The notes: generated from the letters alone by a model not told the origin. 24,582 nucleotides of DNA from CAZKTF01 sp964555565 (GCA_964555565.1 CAZKTF010000023.1:1-24582), one strand, 5' to 3'; positions 6,975 to 14,445 are shown, counted from the first letter of the stretch. A program made the numbers and translations.

Positions 6975-7496
6975 ATGAGAACCCGCCGCGCGCCGGAGGA
7001 GGAGCCGACGGTGAGCTTCGTCGCCCGCACCTTCATGCTGGAGCGGATCGGGAACCGCCGGCGCGCGGCCCTCGAGACGGGGGGCGGGACCCTCTGCGTC
7101 TGCGTCTACCTCGGCCCCGCCGACGCGGGGGTGGACCTCGCGCTCGACGCCGGGGAGGTGACGGCCCGGGTGCGCGGCGGGGCGATGCCGGCGCGGGACT
7201 TCCACGCCGCCCTGCCCTCCGGGGAGCGGGTCCGGGTCTTCGGTGCGCCGCCGCGGATCCGGGCCGAGTCGGACCGCCGGGCCCCCTTCGAGGTCCTCGT
7301 GGAGGAGGAGGCGGGGGGGTGGCGGCGGTTCGCGCTCCTCGAGCGGGGGGGCATCGGGGGGGAGCTCCGGACCGTGCCCGGGAATGGGGCGCTCCCCTGG
7401 AGGCTCGACGTCCCCGGGGCCGGGGACCCGATCCGCGCGCTCGCGATCCTGCACGCCGCGGAGCGGCTGCTGCGGGAGACGGAGGGGCCCCGGTGA
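6975..7496 (+). CDS. Hypothetical protein, 173 residues
   Basis: I do not recognise this protein. ATG 6975 has GGGGAGG 5 nt upstream. An alternative GTG at 7011 has an even stronger GGAGGAGGAG (6995-7004) six nt upstream and would give a 161-residue product starting VSFVARTFMLERIGN. There is no signal peptide or membrane segment. The sequence looks like a small beta-rich soluble domain (CVCVYLGPADAGVDLALD, then EVTARVRGGAMPARDFHAAL, then RVRVFGAPPRIRAESD) with a C-terminal helix (RALAILHAAERLLRETEG). It ends 7 bp before the converging M20 gene's stop. Base composition matches its neighbours, so recent transfer is not suggested. The antisense frames in this stretch look like shadow, and paired ribosome sites support this strand. 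Confidence 0.65.
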   Translation: MRTRRAPEEEPTVSFVARTFMLERIGNRRRAALETGGGTLCVCVYLGPADAGVDLALDAGEVTARVRGGAMPARDFHAALPSGERVRVFGAPPRIRAESDRRAPFEVLVEEEAGGWRRFALLERGGIGGELRTVPGNGALPWRLDVPGAGDPIRALAILHAAERLLRETEGPR

Positions 7497-7503
7497 TGCG
7501 CCG

Positions 7504-8658
7504 CTAGGATTCCAGGTACGCCCGGGCGAAGGCCGCGAGGAAGTCCCGCGCCACGGGGAGGCACGCCTCGTCGATGTCGAAGGACGGGTGGTGGTGGAGC
7601 GCGTGGATCCCCCGCCGGGGGTTCGAACACCCGACGAAGGCGAACACGCCGGGGTTCCGGCCGAAGAGCACTCCCACGTCCTCCCCGCCCATGCTGGGTT
7701 CGGCCGGGACGACGTTGCGCGCCCCGACCACCCCGGCGGCGACCTCGCGGGCGAGGGCCGCGAGCCCCGGGTCGTTGACCGTCGGCGGGAGCTGGAACTC
7801 GTGCCGGACCGCGGCCGTGCAGCCGAAGGCCCGCGCCGTCCCCCGGGCCATGGCCGCGAGCTCCCGGGCGATGCGCCGGCGGGTCCGCTCCCGGTAGGTC
7901 CGCACGGTCCCCTCGAGGACCGCCTCGCCGGGGATCACGTTGAAGGCGGTGCCCGCGGCGATCCTCCCGACGGTGACCACGACGCTGTCCCGGGGGTCGG
8001 TGCGGCGGGAGACGAGCGACTGGAGCGCGGCCACCAGGTAGGCCGCGGCCACCACCGGGTCGCGGGTCTCGTGCGGGTAGGCGGCGTGGCCCCCCTTCCC
8101 GCGGACGCGGACCTCGAACCAGTCCACCGCCGCCATGCAGGGCCCGTCCAGCACCGCGACCTTCCCCGCGCGGAGCGCACCCCACAGGTGGAGGGCCGCC
8201 GCCGCGTCGGGGACCGGGTCCCGGAGCACGCCGGCCCGCGCCACGGCCCGCGCGCCGTCCCCCCCCTCCTCGCCGGGCTGGAAGACCAGCCGCACCCGCC
8301 CCCGCCGCGGCGGCCCGGCGGCGAGGACCTCGGCCGCGCCGAGGAGCGCCGCCGCGTGGCCGTCGTGGCCGCAGGCGTGCATCACGCCCGCGACGACGGA
8401 GGCGTAGGGGCGCCGCGAGTCCTCCTGCACCGGGAGGGCGTCCGTGTCCGCCCGCAGGAGCAGCGTGCGCCCCGGGCCCCGCCCCGCGAGGTCCGCGACG
8501 ACGCCGGTCCCGGCCACCCGTCGCGGCCTGAGCCCGAACCCGCGGAGGTGCCCCTCCACCACGCCGGCCGTGCGCTCCTCGCGCATGGAGAGCTCCGGGT
8601 GGCGGTGGAGGTCGCGGCGCACCGCGACCAGGTCGAGGCGCCCGCGGCCGCGTTTCAC
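7504..8658 (-). CDS. M20-family amidohydrolase (hippurate / N-acyl-amino acid hydrolase type)
   Basis: Read from GTG 8658 the product is 384 residues, normal for the M20D amidohydrolase group. The GTG overlaps queD's TGA as GTGA, so translation is coupled. The open frame continues upstream but there is queD shadow. Metal-site motifs are present: Cys 96, His 98 and His 101 region in GVMHACGHDGHAA, Glu 130/131 in VFQPGEEGGDGA, His 157 in LHLWG, and a late HHHPSFDIDE. The lid-domain motif GKGGHAAYPHETRDPVVAA is also visible. These enzymes cleave N-acyl, N-benzoyl or related amides from amino acids using one or two metal ions in the cytosol. The exact substrate is unknown. The neighbours (queD, ferritin-like) do not point to a pathway. 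Confidence 0.9.
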   Translation of the reverse strand: MKRGRGRLDLVAVRRDLHRHPELSMREERTAGVVEGHLRGFGLRPRRVAGTGVVADLAGRGPGRTLLLRADTDALPVQEDSRRPYASVVAGVMHACGHDGHAAALLGAAEVLAAGPPRRGRVRLVFQPGEEGGDGARAVARAGVLRDPVPDAAAALHLWGALRAGKVAVLDGPCMAAVDWFEVRVRGKGGHAAYPHETRDPVVAAAYLVAALQSLVSRRTDPRDSVVVTVGRIAAGTAFNVIPGEAVLEGTVRTYRERTRRRIARELAAMARGTARAFGCTAAVRHEFQLPPTVNDPGLAALAREVAAGVVGARNVVPAEPSMGGEDVGVLFGRNPGVFAFVGCSNPRRGIHALHHHPSFDIDEACLPVARDFLAAFARAYLES

Positions 8659-8999
8659 CGGCCCGGGCCCCCGTAGGCGACCCAGGAGGTCGGGGTCTCG
8701 AAGACCTTCACCTCCGCCAGCGGCAGGTCCTTCAGCCGCTCCCAGACCCAGATCGCCACGTTCTCGGCGGAGGACTGCGGGACGACCTCGTTGAGGTACG
8801 CGTGGTCGAGGCGCGCGAGCACCCGCTCCTCGACGATCTCCTTCAGGCGCGCGAAGTCGAAGGCGAGGCCGTCCTGTCCGACGGGGGCCTCCACGGTCAC
8901 CTGGAGGAGGTAGGAGTGGCCGTGGAGCCGCTCGCACGCCCCGCGGTACTCGAGGAGGTTGTGGGCGGCCTCGAACCGGAACTCGCGGGTGACGCGCAT
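8655..8999 (-). CDS. queD: 6-carboxy-5,6,7,8-tetrahydropterin synthase (QueD)
   Basis: The 114-residue protein has the full 6-pyruvoyl-tetrahydropterin synthase-like signature. Zinc ligands are His 13 (FEAAHNL), His 26 and His 28 (LHGHSY). The catalytic Cys is 22 (ACERLHGH), the Asp-His pair 65-66 (LDHAYLN), and the substrate-binding Glu 101 (FETPTSW). The CxxxHGH spacing is that of QueD. It converts 7,8-dihydroneopterin triphosphate to carboxy-tetrahydropterin, the second step towards the 7-deazaguanine of queuosine tRNA modification. No other queuosine gene is in the window. Only a weak ribosome site (AGGA) precedes ATG 8999. It lies 34 bp after the ferritin-like gene and overlaps the M20 gene by 4 bp, so the three are probably one transcript. 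Confidence 0.9.
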   Translation of the reverse strand: MRVTREFRFEAAHNLLEYRGACERLHGHSYLLQVTVEAPVGQDGLAFDFARLKEIVEERVLARLDHAYLNEVVPQSSAENVAIWVWERLKDLPLAEVKVFETPTSWVAYGGPGR

Positions 9000-9033
9000 G
9001 CGCGCCGCATCCTACCGCCGGGCCGCGCTCCGC

Positions 9034-9588
9034 CTACAGCGGCAGCGCCGCGGCCGCGCCGCGCTCGACCGCCGGGCTGCCGGGCCTCAGGACCGAGCCC
9101 TCGACGCGCTCGACCTCGTCCAGGAGGCCCAGCGCGTCGCGGAGGTGGTCCGCCTGGGCGAGGCCCTCCTCGGAGAGGATCCGCAGGAAGACCTTCACGG
9201 CCCGGTCGTCCTCGAAGTTCCGGGAGGCGAGGGCGAAGAAGCGGTGGACATCCTCCTCGATCCGCAGCGCGGTGCGGAGCGCGAGGCGCAGGTCCTCGAC
9301 GACCCGGATGGGGCGGCGGACCGACAGGGGGCCGAAGACCGCGACGTCCACGGCCGCGACGGCCCGGCCGGGCTCGAAGCGGCCGAAGAGCTCGCGGCGG
9401 TGCTTGAGGAGGATCTTGCGGTGCTCCCACTCCTCCTGGGCCAGGCGCCGGAGGCAGCGGCGGAGCTCCACGTCCTCGATCGACTGCGCGAGCCCCTGGA
9501 AGAACTGCGACGCGACCTCCTTGCCGCGGATCGCCGTGTCCAGGACGTCGCGGAGACCGGTGCTCGTCCCCCTGCCGTTCATTGCCAT
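9034..9588 (-). CDS. Ferritin-like (rubrerythrin-type) diiron-domain protein
   Basis: Read from ATG 9588 (MAMNGRG) the product is 184 residues. A second ATG at 9582 is equally possible, and a much longer in-frame extension upstream looks non-coding. Four helices carry the expected carboxylates: Glu 24 (GKEVASQFF), Glu 53 with His 56 (EEWEHRKIL), Glu 112 (IEEDVHRFF) and Glu 141 (SEEGLAQADH). This is the pattern of the ferritin-like superfamily that binds two irons, as in rubrerythrins and COG1633-type proteins. The fourth helix has its His at 148 (i+7) rather than the usual i+3. There is no rubredoxin domain, so a peroxidase role would need an outside electron donor. Iron binding or oxidative-stress protection is the likely role, but this is inference from the fold. 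Confidence 0.8.
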   Translation of the reverse strand: MAMNGRGTSTGLRDVLDTAIRGKEVASQFFQGLAQSIEDVELRRCLRRLAQEEWEHRKILLKHRRELFGRFEPGRAVAAVDVAVFGPLSVRRPIRVVEDLRLALRTALRIEEDVHRFFALASRNFEDDRAVKVFLRILSEEGLAQADHLRDALGLLDEVERVEGSVLRPGSPAVERGAAAALPL

Positions 9589-9643
9589 CTTGTTCCGCGG
9601 CCGCGGCCGCGCCCCCCCAAGGCCCCCGTGACGTCTTGCCCAC

Positions 9644-9655
9644 GACCCCGGGGTC
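9644..9655. promoter_or_regulatory. 12-bp perfect palindrome in the leader of the ferritin-like gene
   Basis: GACCCCGGGGTC reads the same on both strands and lies between the predicted -10 and the start codon. It could be an operator or an mRNA hairpin. In such GC-rich DNA short palindromes also arise by chance. Confidence 0.2.
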
Positions 9656-9685
9656 CCCCGACCTCGGGCGCCCAACCGGGCGCGA

Positions 9686-9691
9686 ATCATA
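9686..9691 (-). promoter_or_regulatory. Candidate -10 box for the ferritin-like/queD/M20 operon
   Basis: Minus-strand TATGAT (9691-9686), five of six to consensus, is one of the few AT-rich spots in the 289-bp spacer 9589-9877. No clear -35 is seen. The start would be near 9679, giving a GC-rich leader of about 90 nt. The rest of the spacer holds the terminator-like hairpins listed separately and no convincing gene. Confidence 0.35.
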
Positions 9692-9738
9692 ACCCCTTGC
9701 GCCGCAGGGGGAAAGGGGGTCCGGGATGGGGTCGAAGG

Positions 9739-9760
9739 AAACAAAACACTAGGGGTAGTG
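9739..9760 (-). terminator. Weak hairpin with T-run, likely terminator of the large secreted protein gene
   Basis: On the minus strand CACTA, loop CCCC, TAGTG (9760-9747) is followed by TTTTGTTT (9746-9739), the layout of an intrinsic terminator. The stem is only 5 bp, but the T-run is unique in this region. It lies about 120 bp past the stop at 9878. Confidence 0.5.
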
Positions 9761-9840
9761 GGTTCCGGAGGGCGGCCCCCGGATGGCCCCCGCCTGGGAT
9801 GCCGGCACCGGGCGCCGGGAGAGCCGGGCCCGGCAGCGTC

Positions 9841-9869
9841 GGGGACGGTCCCCCCCCGGGGCCGTCCCC
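9841..9869 (-). terminator. Strong GC hairpin 8 bp after the stop of the large secreted protein
   Basis: GGGGACGG (9841-9848) pairs with CCGTCCCC (9862-9869), and inner CCCC pairs with GGGG after a one-base bulge, giving about 12 pairs. No T-run follows directly. It probably acts with the T-run hairpin at 9739-9760, or protects the mRNA 3' end. Confidence 0.5.
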
Positions 9870-9877
9870 GGCCGCCG

Positions 9878-12808
9878 CTACCGCAGCCGCTGGAGCCAGA
9901 TCTCCTTGCCGCGGTAGGTGCCGCCCGGGGAGGCGGTGCCCTTGTACGTCCCCGTCGCCGACAGGCTCATGGTCTTCAGCCAGAAGATGGCGAACTCGCC
10001 GGGGTTGCTCGCGTACACGCAGGCCGGGGTGGCCTCGTCCCCGCTCTGCCCGGAGGTCTCCGACTCGCTCCCCTGGAGGGCAAGGCCCGAGGAGCCCGCC
10101 GTGTCCACCCGCCTCTGCCTCACGGAGAGCGACCCGGCCGTCGTCAGGCGGGTCCAGGCCACGTAGGCGTCCTTCTCCGTGTCGTTGTACACCGGGCGGG
10201 CGAGGAAGTGGTGGTCGAGGCCCGCGCTCGTCACCACGGTCCCGTTCCCGATCGGGGCGAGCGTCGAGGCGTTGGCCAGGATCGCCTCCACGGACCGGGC
10301 GCCGGACGCCGGGACCCGCGTCCAGGTCACGAGGATGCGCCCCTTGTCCGTGTCCACCGCGAAGGCGGGGTCGGCCAGGTCGTCGTTCGAGGAGGAGGCC
10401 ACCTTCTGGCCCGAGGCGCCCGACGAGCTCCAGACCAGGACCTCGAGGGGGACGGAGTCGCTCCCGCCGCGGGCGTTGTAGGAGACGAGGACCTGCTGGT
10501 TCACCGGGTCCCAGGCCGCGAAGGGGTCGCCCTCGTGGTACGGGCTGAAGGCGATGCCGGACATGTTCCCGAGGGAGCCGTTGGAGCCGTCCAGGGTCCG
10601 GTAGAGCACGTCGTAGTCGTCGGCCGAGTAGTAGGTGTTGGTGCCGGAGGGGAGGCCCAGGATGGACCACTCCTGCATCCAGACTACGTACCAGAGGCGG
10701 GCCTTCGCGTCGTAGGCGAGCGCCGGCCGGAAGTTGTTGAACTCGTCCACGTAGTAGCCGGAGTAGAGGGTGTGGTCGGAGATCTGGACGTTGCTCCCCT
10801 GGGGGACCAGGTCGGAGGCGCGGAGCACCTGGACCTCCACCTCGTAGAGGCTGGTCGCGGAGCTCCCGGACGGGTGGTAGCCCCCCTTCCCCGTGGTCGG
10901 GGTGACCGTCTTCTGCTCCGCCCAGGCGACCAGGTACTCGTCCCGGAAGGAGTCCCAGCACACGGCCGCGGTCCGCTTCTTCACGCTGGAGGCGGCCGCG
11001 GAGACGGAGACCGTGCTCCCGACCGGGGCCCCGGCGGAGTCGAGCCGCTGCGCCTTGACCTCGAAGTTCGTCCCGCCGGAGTCCACGTCGAGCCATCCCA
11101 CGAGGTACTCCGAGCGCGTGGAGTTCCAGCAGACGGCGGGAGGGGCGTCGGCGGAGTTCGTGATGCCGAGGCTCTTCGAGGCGGCCGCGACCGGGCCCAC
11201 GACCCGGAAGCCCCCCGCCAGGCGCGCCTCCGGCCCGTCCGCGTTGCGGACCACGGCGTCCCAGCCGCCGAAGGCCTTGCCCGTGAGGTCGAAGGTCGCC
11301 GTCACCCGGTCGGGCGCCACCACGACGCCGGTGCCCTGGACGGAGGTCTCGCCGGACCTCTCCAGCCGGGCGGTCGCCCCGGGGTCGAAGTTCGCTCCGT
11401 CGAGCGCGCAGGCCGTGACCGGGCCATCGACGTTGCGGTTGGGGCTGATGGAGAACAGGGAGGGAGGGGCGTTCCGGAGGTCGAAGGCCGCCGGGAGCGT
11501 GGCGACCGCGGCGTCGGGGTTCGCCATCACCAGGTCCCAGGCCCCGACCGTGTGCCCGCGGAGGTCGAAGGTCGCGCTGACCTGCGAGCCCGCCCCGAGA
11601 ACGCCGGTCCCGGGGATCGTCTCGCCGCCGCGGACGAGCGAGACGATGACGCCGGACACGAAGAAGCTCCCCATGATGGTCGTCGGGACGACCTGGTCGT
11701 CGTACCCGTAGCCCGGGTCGATGGAGGCCGGGTAGGCCGGGGAGGCGAAGACCTCGAAGGCGTCGTCGATCTTCCCCGAGCCGCCGTCGGGGTTCTCCAC
11801 GGAGACGTCGTAGACCCCCCGCGCGAAGGACGCGAGGTTCTGGGCGAAGGACAGGGACGACTCCCCGACGGTCACCTGGGACGCCGGGACGGTCACGGTG
11901 GACGGGGGCTTGCGGAAGACCACGCGGGCGCCCGGCGCGGCGAAGTCCACGATCACCGTCGCGGCGATCACCTGGCTCGGATCCCCCGAGACGGGGTCCA
12001 GGTCCGTGACGACCGGGTCCGTGATCACCTGGGACTCGTCCAGCGTGCGGCGCTGCAGCTTCCCCGTCTTCCACTTCGCGCTCACGGTGAAGGGCCCCGC
12101 CGCCCCGGACGGCGACGACACGAGGAGCTCGTACTCCCCCGCGGGGCCGAGGGTCACCCCCTTCAGCGTGAAGGAGGCCCCCTTCACCAGCGGCGGGTCC
12201 ACGAGGACCGTGTCCCCGTCGGGCTCCCGGAGCGCGACGAAGGCGGGGACGGCCCCGCTTCCCTTCGCCGCCTTCGCCACGATGGTCCCGACGCTGTTCC
12301 CGGGACAGACGAATCGCACCGAGAGCGTCGCGCCGTCGCCCGCCGCCGTCGGGGCGGCCGCGGCGCCGCGCGGGTTCTTGACCTTCGTCGCGAGGCTCCA
12401 GCCCCCGGCGCTCCCGTCGGCGCTGCGGACCTCGAGCCAGCGGAGGCCCGTGGAGGGGACCGGGTAGGACTTCAGCGCCACCTGGTTCCCCTTGGGCGAG
12501 ACCAGGAGGGCGGCGGTCGCGGCCGCGTCCTCCCGGCGGTCGGGGCCGAGGACGACCAGGCGCGGGTGGAGGGCGCTCCCCTTGGCGGCCTTGAGCGTGA
12601 CCGACAGGAGCGCGCCCTCGACCGCGTTGAAGGGGATGCGGTCCACGTCCGCGGCGTCGGAGACGACCCCGACGACGGCGTCCCCACCGACCTGCACCGC
12701 GTGGACCTCCTGCGCGGCGGCGGGGGGGGAGGAGAGGGCGAAGGCCACGGAAGCGGCGAGTCCGGCCACGGCCCGCGCCATCCCGGGGGATAGGAGGTTG
12801 GTCACCAT
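9878..12808 (-). CDS. Large secreted protein with IPT/TIG-like domains and seven propeller-like repeats
   Basis: 976 residues from ATG 12808; ATG 12781 (residue 10, MARAVAG) may be the real start because the signal peptide begins there. Neither has a good ribosome site. A hydrophobic core and PAAAQ cleavage region near residue 33 mark export. About 35-245 resembles two beta-sandwich domains (similar PxFVxL and RLVVLGPD elements). About 265-355 is IPT/TIG-like (ending VYDVSVENPDGGSG). Two further related beta units follow, with GAWDLVMANPDAAVATLPAAF (421-442 region) matching GGWDAVVRNADGPEARLAGGF (514-534 region). Residues 555-945 hold seven copies of a P-x-V-x-W-[DN]-x-Y-L-V-x-W type unit, at 556, 613, 694, 761, 813, 871 and 927, consistent with a seven-bladed propeller. 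It is probably a cell-surface or extracellular binding protein; there is no catalytic motif. It follows nuoN but has its own promoter candidate. Confidence 0.85.
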   Translation of the reverse strand: MVTNLLSPGMARAVAGLAASVAFALSSPPAAAQEVHAVQVGGDAVVGVVSDAADVDRIPFNAVEGALLSVTLKAAKGSALHPRLVVLGPDRREDAAATAALLVSPKGNQVALKSYPVPSTGLRWLEVRSADGSAGGWSLATKVKNPRGAAAAPTAAGDGATLSVRFVCPGNSVGTIVAKAAKGSGAVPAFVALREPDGDTVLVDPPLVKGASFTLKGVTLGPAGEYELLVSSPSGAAGPFTVSAKWKTGKLQRRTLDESQVITDPVVTDLDPVSGDPSQVIAATVIVDFAAPGARVVFRKPPSTVTVPASQVTVGESSLSFAQNLASFARGVYDVSVENPDGGSGKIDDAFEVFASPAYPASIDPGYGYDDQVVPTTIMGSFFVSGVIVSLVRGGETIPGTGVLGAGSQVSATFDLRGHTVGAWDLVMANPDAAVATLPAAFDLRNAPPSLFSISPNRNVDGPVTACALDGANFDPGATARLERSGETSVQGTGVVVAPDRVTATFDLTGKAFGGWDAVVRNADGPEARLAGGFRVVGPVAAASKSLGITNSADAPPAVCWNSTRSEYLVGWLDVDSGGTNFEVKAQRLDSAGAPVGSTVSVSAAASSVKKRTAAVCWDSFRDEYLVAWAEQKTVTPTTGKGGYHPSGSSATSLYEVEVQVLRASDLVPQGSNVQISDHTLYSGYYVDEFNNFRPALAYDAKARLWYVVWMQEWSILGLPSGTNTYYSADDYDVLYRTLDGSNGSLGNMSGIAFSPYHEGDPFAAWDPVNQQVLVSYNARGGSDSVPLEVLVWSSSGASGQKVASSSNDDLADPAFAVDTDKGRILVTWTRVPASGARSVEAILANASTLAPIGNGTVVTSAGLDHHFLARPVYNDTEKDAYVAWTRLTTAGSLSVRQRRVDTAGSSGLALQGSESETSGQSGDEATPACVYASNPGEFAIFWLKTMSLSATGTYKGTASPGGTYRGKEIWLQRLR

Positions 12809-12836
12809 GAGGGGGATAGGAAGTTCATCACCATGT
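12785..12836 (-). repeat. Tandem 26-bp duplication spanning the start codon
   Basis: Copies at 12785-12810 and 12811-12836 match at 22 of 26 bases, sharing GGGGGATAGGA at one end and TCACCATG at the other. Each copy contains a minus-strand ATGGTGA. Because 26 is not a multiple of three, the two ATG codons are in different frames. The duplication therefore placed a second start signal upstream and out of frame. Confidence 0.8.
12802..12834 (-). other. Possible ten-codon leader reading frame (MVMNFLSPSW)
   Basis: ATG 12834 is preceded by a GGGGG ribosome-site-like run about 6 nt away, whereas the annotated start at 12808 has none. This small frame stops at TGA 12804-12802, overlapping the main gene's first codons by 7 bp. 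Such an arrangement can feed ribosomes to the main start by re-initiation. Its peptide closely resembles the main protein's first residues (MVTNLLSPG) because both come from the duplicated repeat. It may equally be a meaningless by-product of that duplication. Confidence 0.25.
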
Positions 12837-12868
12837 TGGCCCCCGATCGAACGGAGTGTGTGCCCCTA

Positions 12869-12898
12869 AGCCTACCCCCGGGGGGAGACCCCGGTCAA
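12869..12898 (-). promoter_or_regulatory. Likely promoter of the large secreted protein
   Basis: Minus-strand TTGACC (12898-12893), five of six to the -35 consensus, is followed by an 18-bp spacer and TAGGCT (12874-12869), three of six to the -10. The spacer contains a CCCCC/GGGGG palindrome. The start would be near 12862, about 54 nt before ATG 12808. It begins 15 bp after the nuoN stop. Confidence 0.45.
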
Positions 12899-12912
12899 TG
12901 CGCTCCTTTCGC

Positions 12913-14442
12913 CTATTGCAGCCCGAAGGCCTGGCGGGCGGCCCGGGTCGCGGCCGCCACGGCCTCGCCCGGGAAGACCCCGAGGAGGACAATCGCGCCG
13001 ATGAGGGCGTAGAGGAGCGCCTTCGTCCCGGCGGGGACCGCGATGGGGCTCGGGTCCTTCGGGGGGTGGATGTACATCCGCTTGATGACGCAGAGGTAGT
13101 AGTAGAGGCCGATCACGATGTTCACTCCCGCCGCCGCGAGCAGGAGCAGGCCCTCCGGCCCGGTGAGCGCGACGGAACGGAGGAGGAGGAACTTCCCGAA
13201 GAACCCGGCCAGCGGCGGCACGCCCGCCAGGCTGAGGAGCGCCACGGTCAGCGAGCCGGCCAGCAGCGGGCTCCGCCGCGACAGGCCCGCGTAGTCGTCC
13301 AGCTCGTGGCTCCCCGTCGCCCCGGAGAAGACGACGATCGCGACGAAGGCCGCCATGTTCGTGAAGGCGTAGGCGAGGAGGTAGAAGAGGACGGCGCCGG
13401 TCCCCTCCGCCGCGGTCGCCGGGTCGAAACGGCCGCCCTCCCCGCCGACGAGGGAGTCCCCCCCCACGCGCAGGACCGCGAACCCGAGCAGCATGTACCC
13501 GCAGTGCCCGATGGAGGAGTAGCCCATCAGGCGCTTCACGTTGGTCTGCGGGATCGCCGCCAGGTTCCCGTAGAAGAGGGTCGCGAAGGCGAGCGCGGTG
13601 AACAGGAGCTGGAGCGACCGCTCCGTCCCGGGCCCGGCGATGGAGGCGTTGAGCCGCAGGAGCAGCGCGAACCCGGCCGCCTTCGACCCGACCGAGAGGA
13701 AGGCGGTCACGGGCGTGGGGGCCCCCTGGTAGACGTCGGGCACCCAGACCTGGAGCGGGACCATCCCGATCTTGAAGCCGAGGCCGAGGAAGACGAGGAG
13801 GATGCCGAGGACGAGCTCCGGGTGGCGCACCGAGGGGTCGGTCGCCCCGAGGAGGTCCGAGGAGCGCGCCGCGAGGAACCGCCGGAGGGCCTCGAAGGAG
13901 AGGTCCCCCACCGCGCCGTAGATGAGGGCGATCCCGAACAGGATGAAGGCCGCCGCGAGGGAACCCAGGACCAGGAGCTTGAGGCCGGCCTCCACCGACG
14001 CGGCCTCCTCCCTCTTGAACGCCGCCAGCACGAAGAAGGAGAGGGTCACCAGCTCCAGGCAGACGAACAGCGACATGAAGTCCCCGACGCCGGAGACGAG
14101 GAACATCCCCGATAGGGCCGCGAGGAGGAGGAAGTGGAACTCCCCGCGCCCGCGCGGGAGCCGCTCCTCGTAGCGCACGGCGAGGAGAACCGCGAGGAGC
14201 CCGGCGGTGGCGAACACGCGCTTGAGGAAGACCGAGAGGGCGTCGTGGACGAGCGAGCCGCCGAACACCGGGTCCGGGCCCTCGGAGGGCTCGAGGAGGA
14301 GCCACGCCCCGGCGCAGAGCGCCGCGGCCACGGCCACCGAGAGGAGCCCCACCCGCGCCTTCCGCCCCTCGGGCGTGAAGACGTCCGCGAGGAGGACGAG
14401 GCAGGCCCCCGTCGCCGCGCCGATCTCGAGGAAGGGGCCCAC
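12913..14442 (-). CDS. nuoN: NADH-quinone oxidoreductase subunit N
   Basis: The 509-residue product starts at GTG 14442, three bases past nuoM's TAG. It is an antiporter-like subunit of the complex I membrane arm, about 14 helices, and pumps protons. Hallmarks are visible: Glu 130 in FVCLELVTLSFF, Lys 224 in GLGFKIGMVPL, the PDVYQGAPTPVTAFLS motif (235-250) and Lys 254 in VGSKAAGF. The usual His in VPxHxW is Gln 231 here (VPLQVWVPD). Later motifs NVKRLMGYSSIGHCGYMLLG and LSLAGVPPLAGFFGKF are also typical. It is the last gene of the operon. The 104 bp after it contain only the promoter and repeat of the next gene, with no clear terminator for nuo. Confidence 0.95.
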   Translation of the reverse strand: MGPFLEIGAATGACLVLLADVFTPEGRKARVGLLSVAVAAALCAGAWLLLEPSEGPDPVFGGSLVHDALSVFLKRVFATAGLLAVLLAVRYEERLPRGRGEFHFLLLAALSGMFLVSGVGDFMSLFVCLELVTLSFFVLAAFKREEAASVEAGLKLLVLGSLAAAFILFGIALIYGAVGDLSFEALRRFLAARSSDLLGATDPSVRHPELVLGILLVFLGLGFKIGMVPLQVWVPDVYQGAPTPVTAFLSVGSKAAGFALLLRLNASIAGPGTERSLQLLFTALAFATLFYGNLAAIPQTNVKRLMGYSSIGHCGYMLLGFAVLRVGGDSLVGGEGGRFDPATAAEGTGAVLFYLLAYAFTNMAAFVAIVVFSGATGSHELDDYAGLSRRSPLLAGSLTVALLSLAGVPPLAGFFGKFLLLRSVALTGPEGLLLLAAAGVNIVIGLYYYLCVIKRMYIHPPKDPSPIAVPAGTKALLYALIGAIVLLGVFPGEAVAAATRAARQAFGLQ

Positions 14443-14445
14443 GGG

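Noticed and set aside
9589..9877. A small gene in the 289-bp spacer (for example extending the ferritin-like frame to 9744)
   Set aside because: The translated sequence is Arg/Gly/Pro-rich and the region is better explained by hairpins and a -10-like box. No ribosome site supports the longer start.
9758..12793. A plus-strand open frame of about 1,010 codons opposite the large secreted protein
   Set aside because: Its composition (Val/Gly/Arg/Asp, no hydrophobic pattern) is typical of shadow frames. The minus strand has a signal peptide, regular repeats and natural composition.
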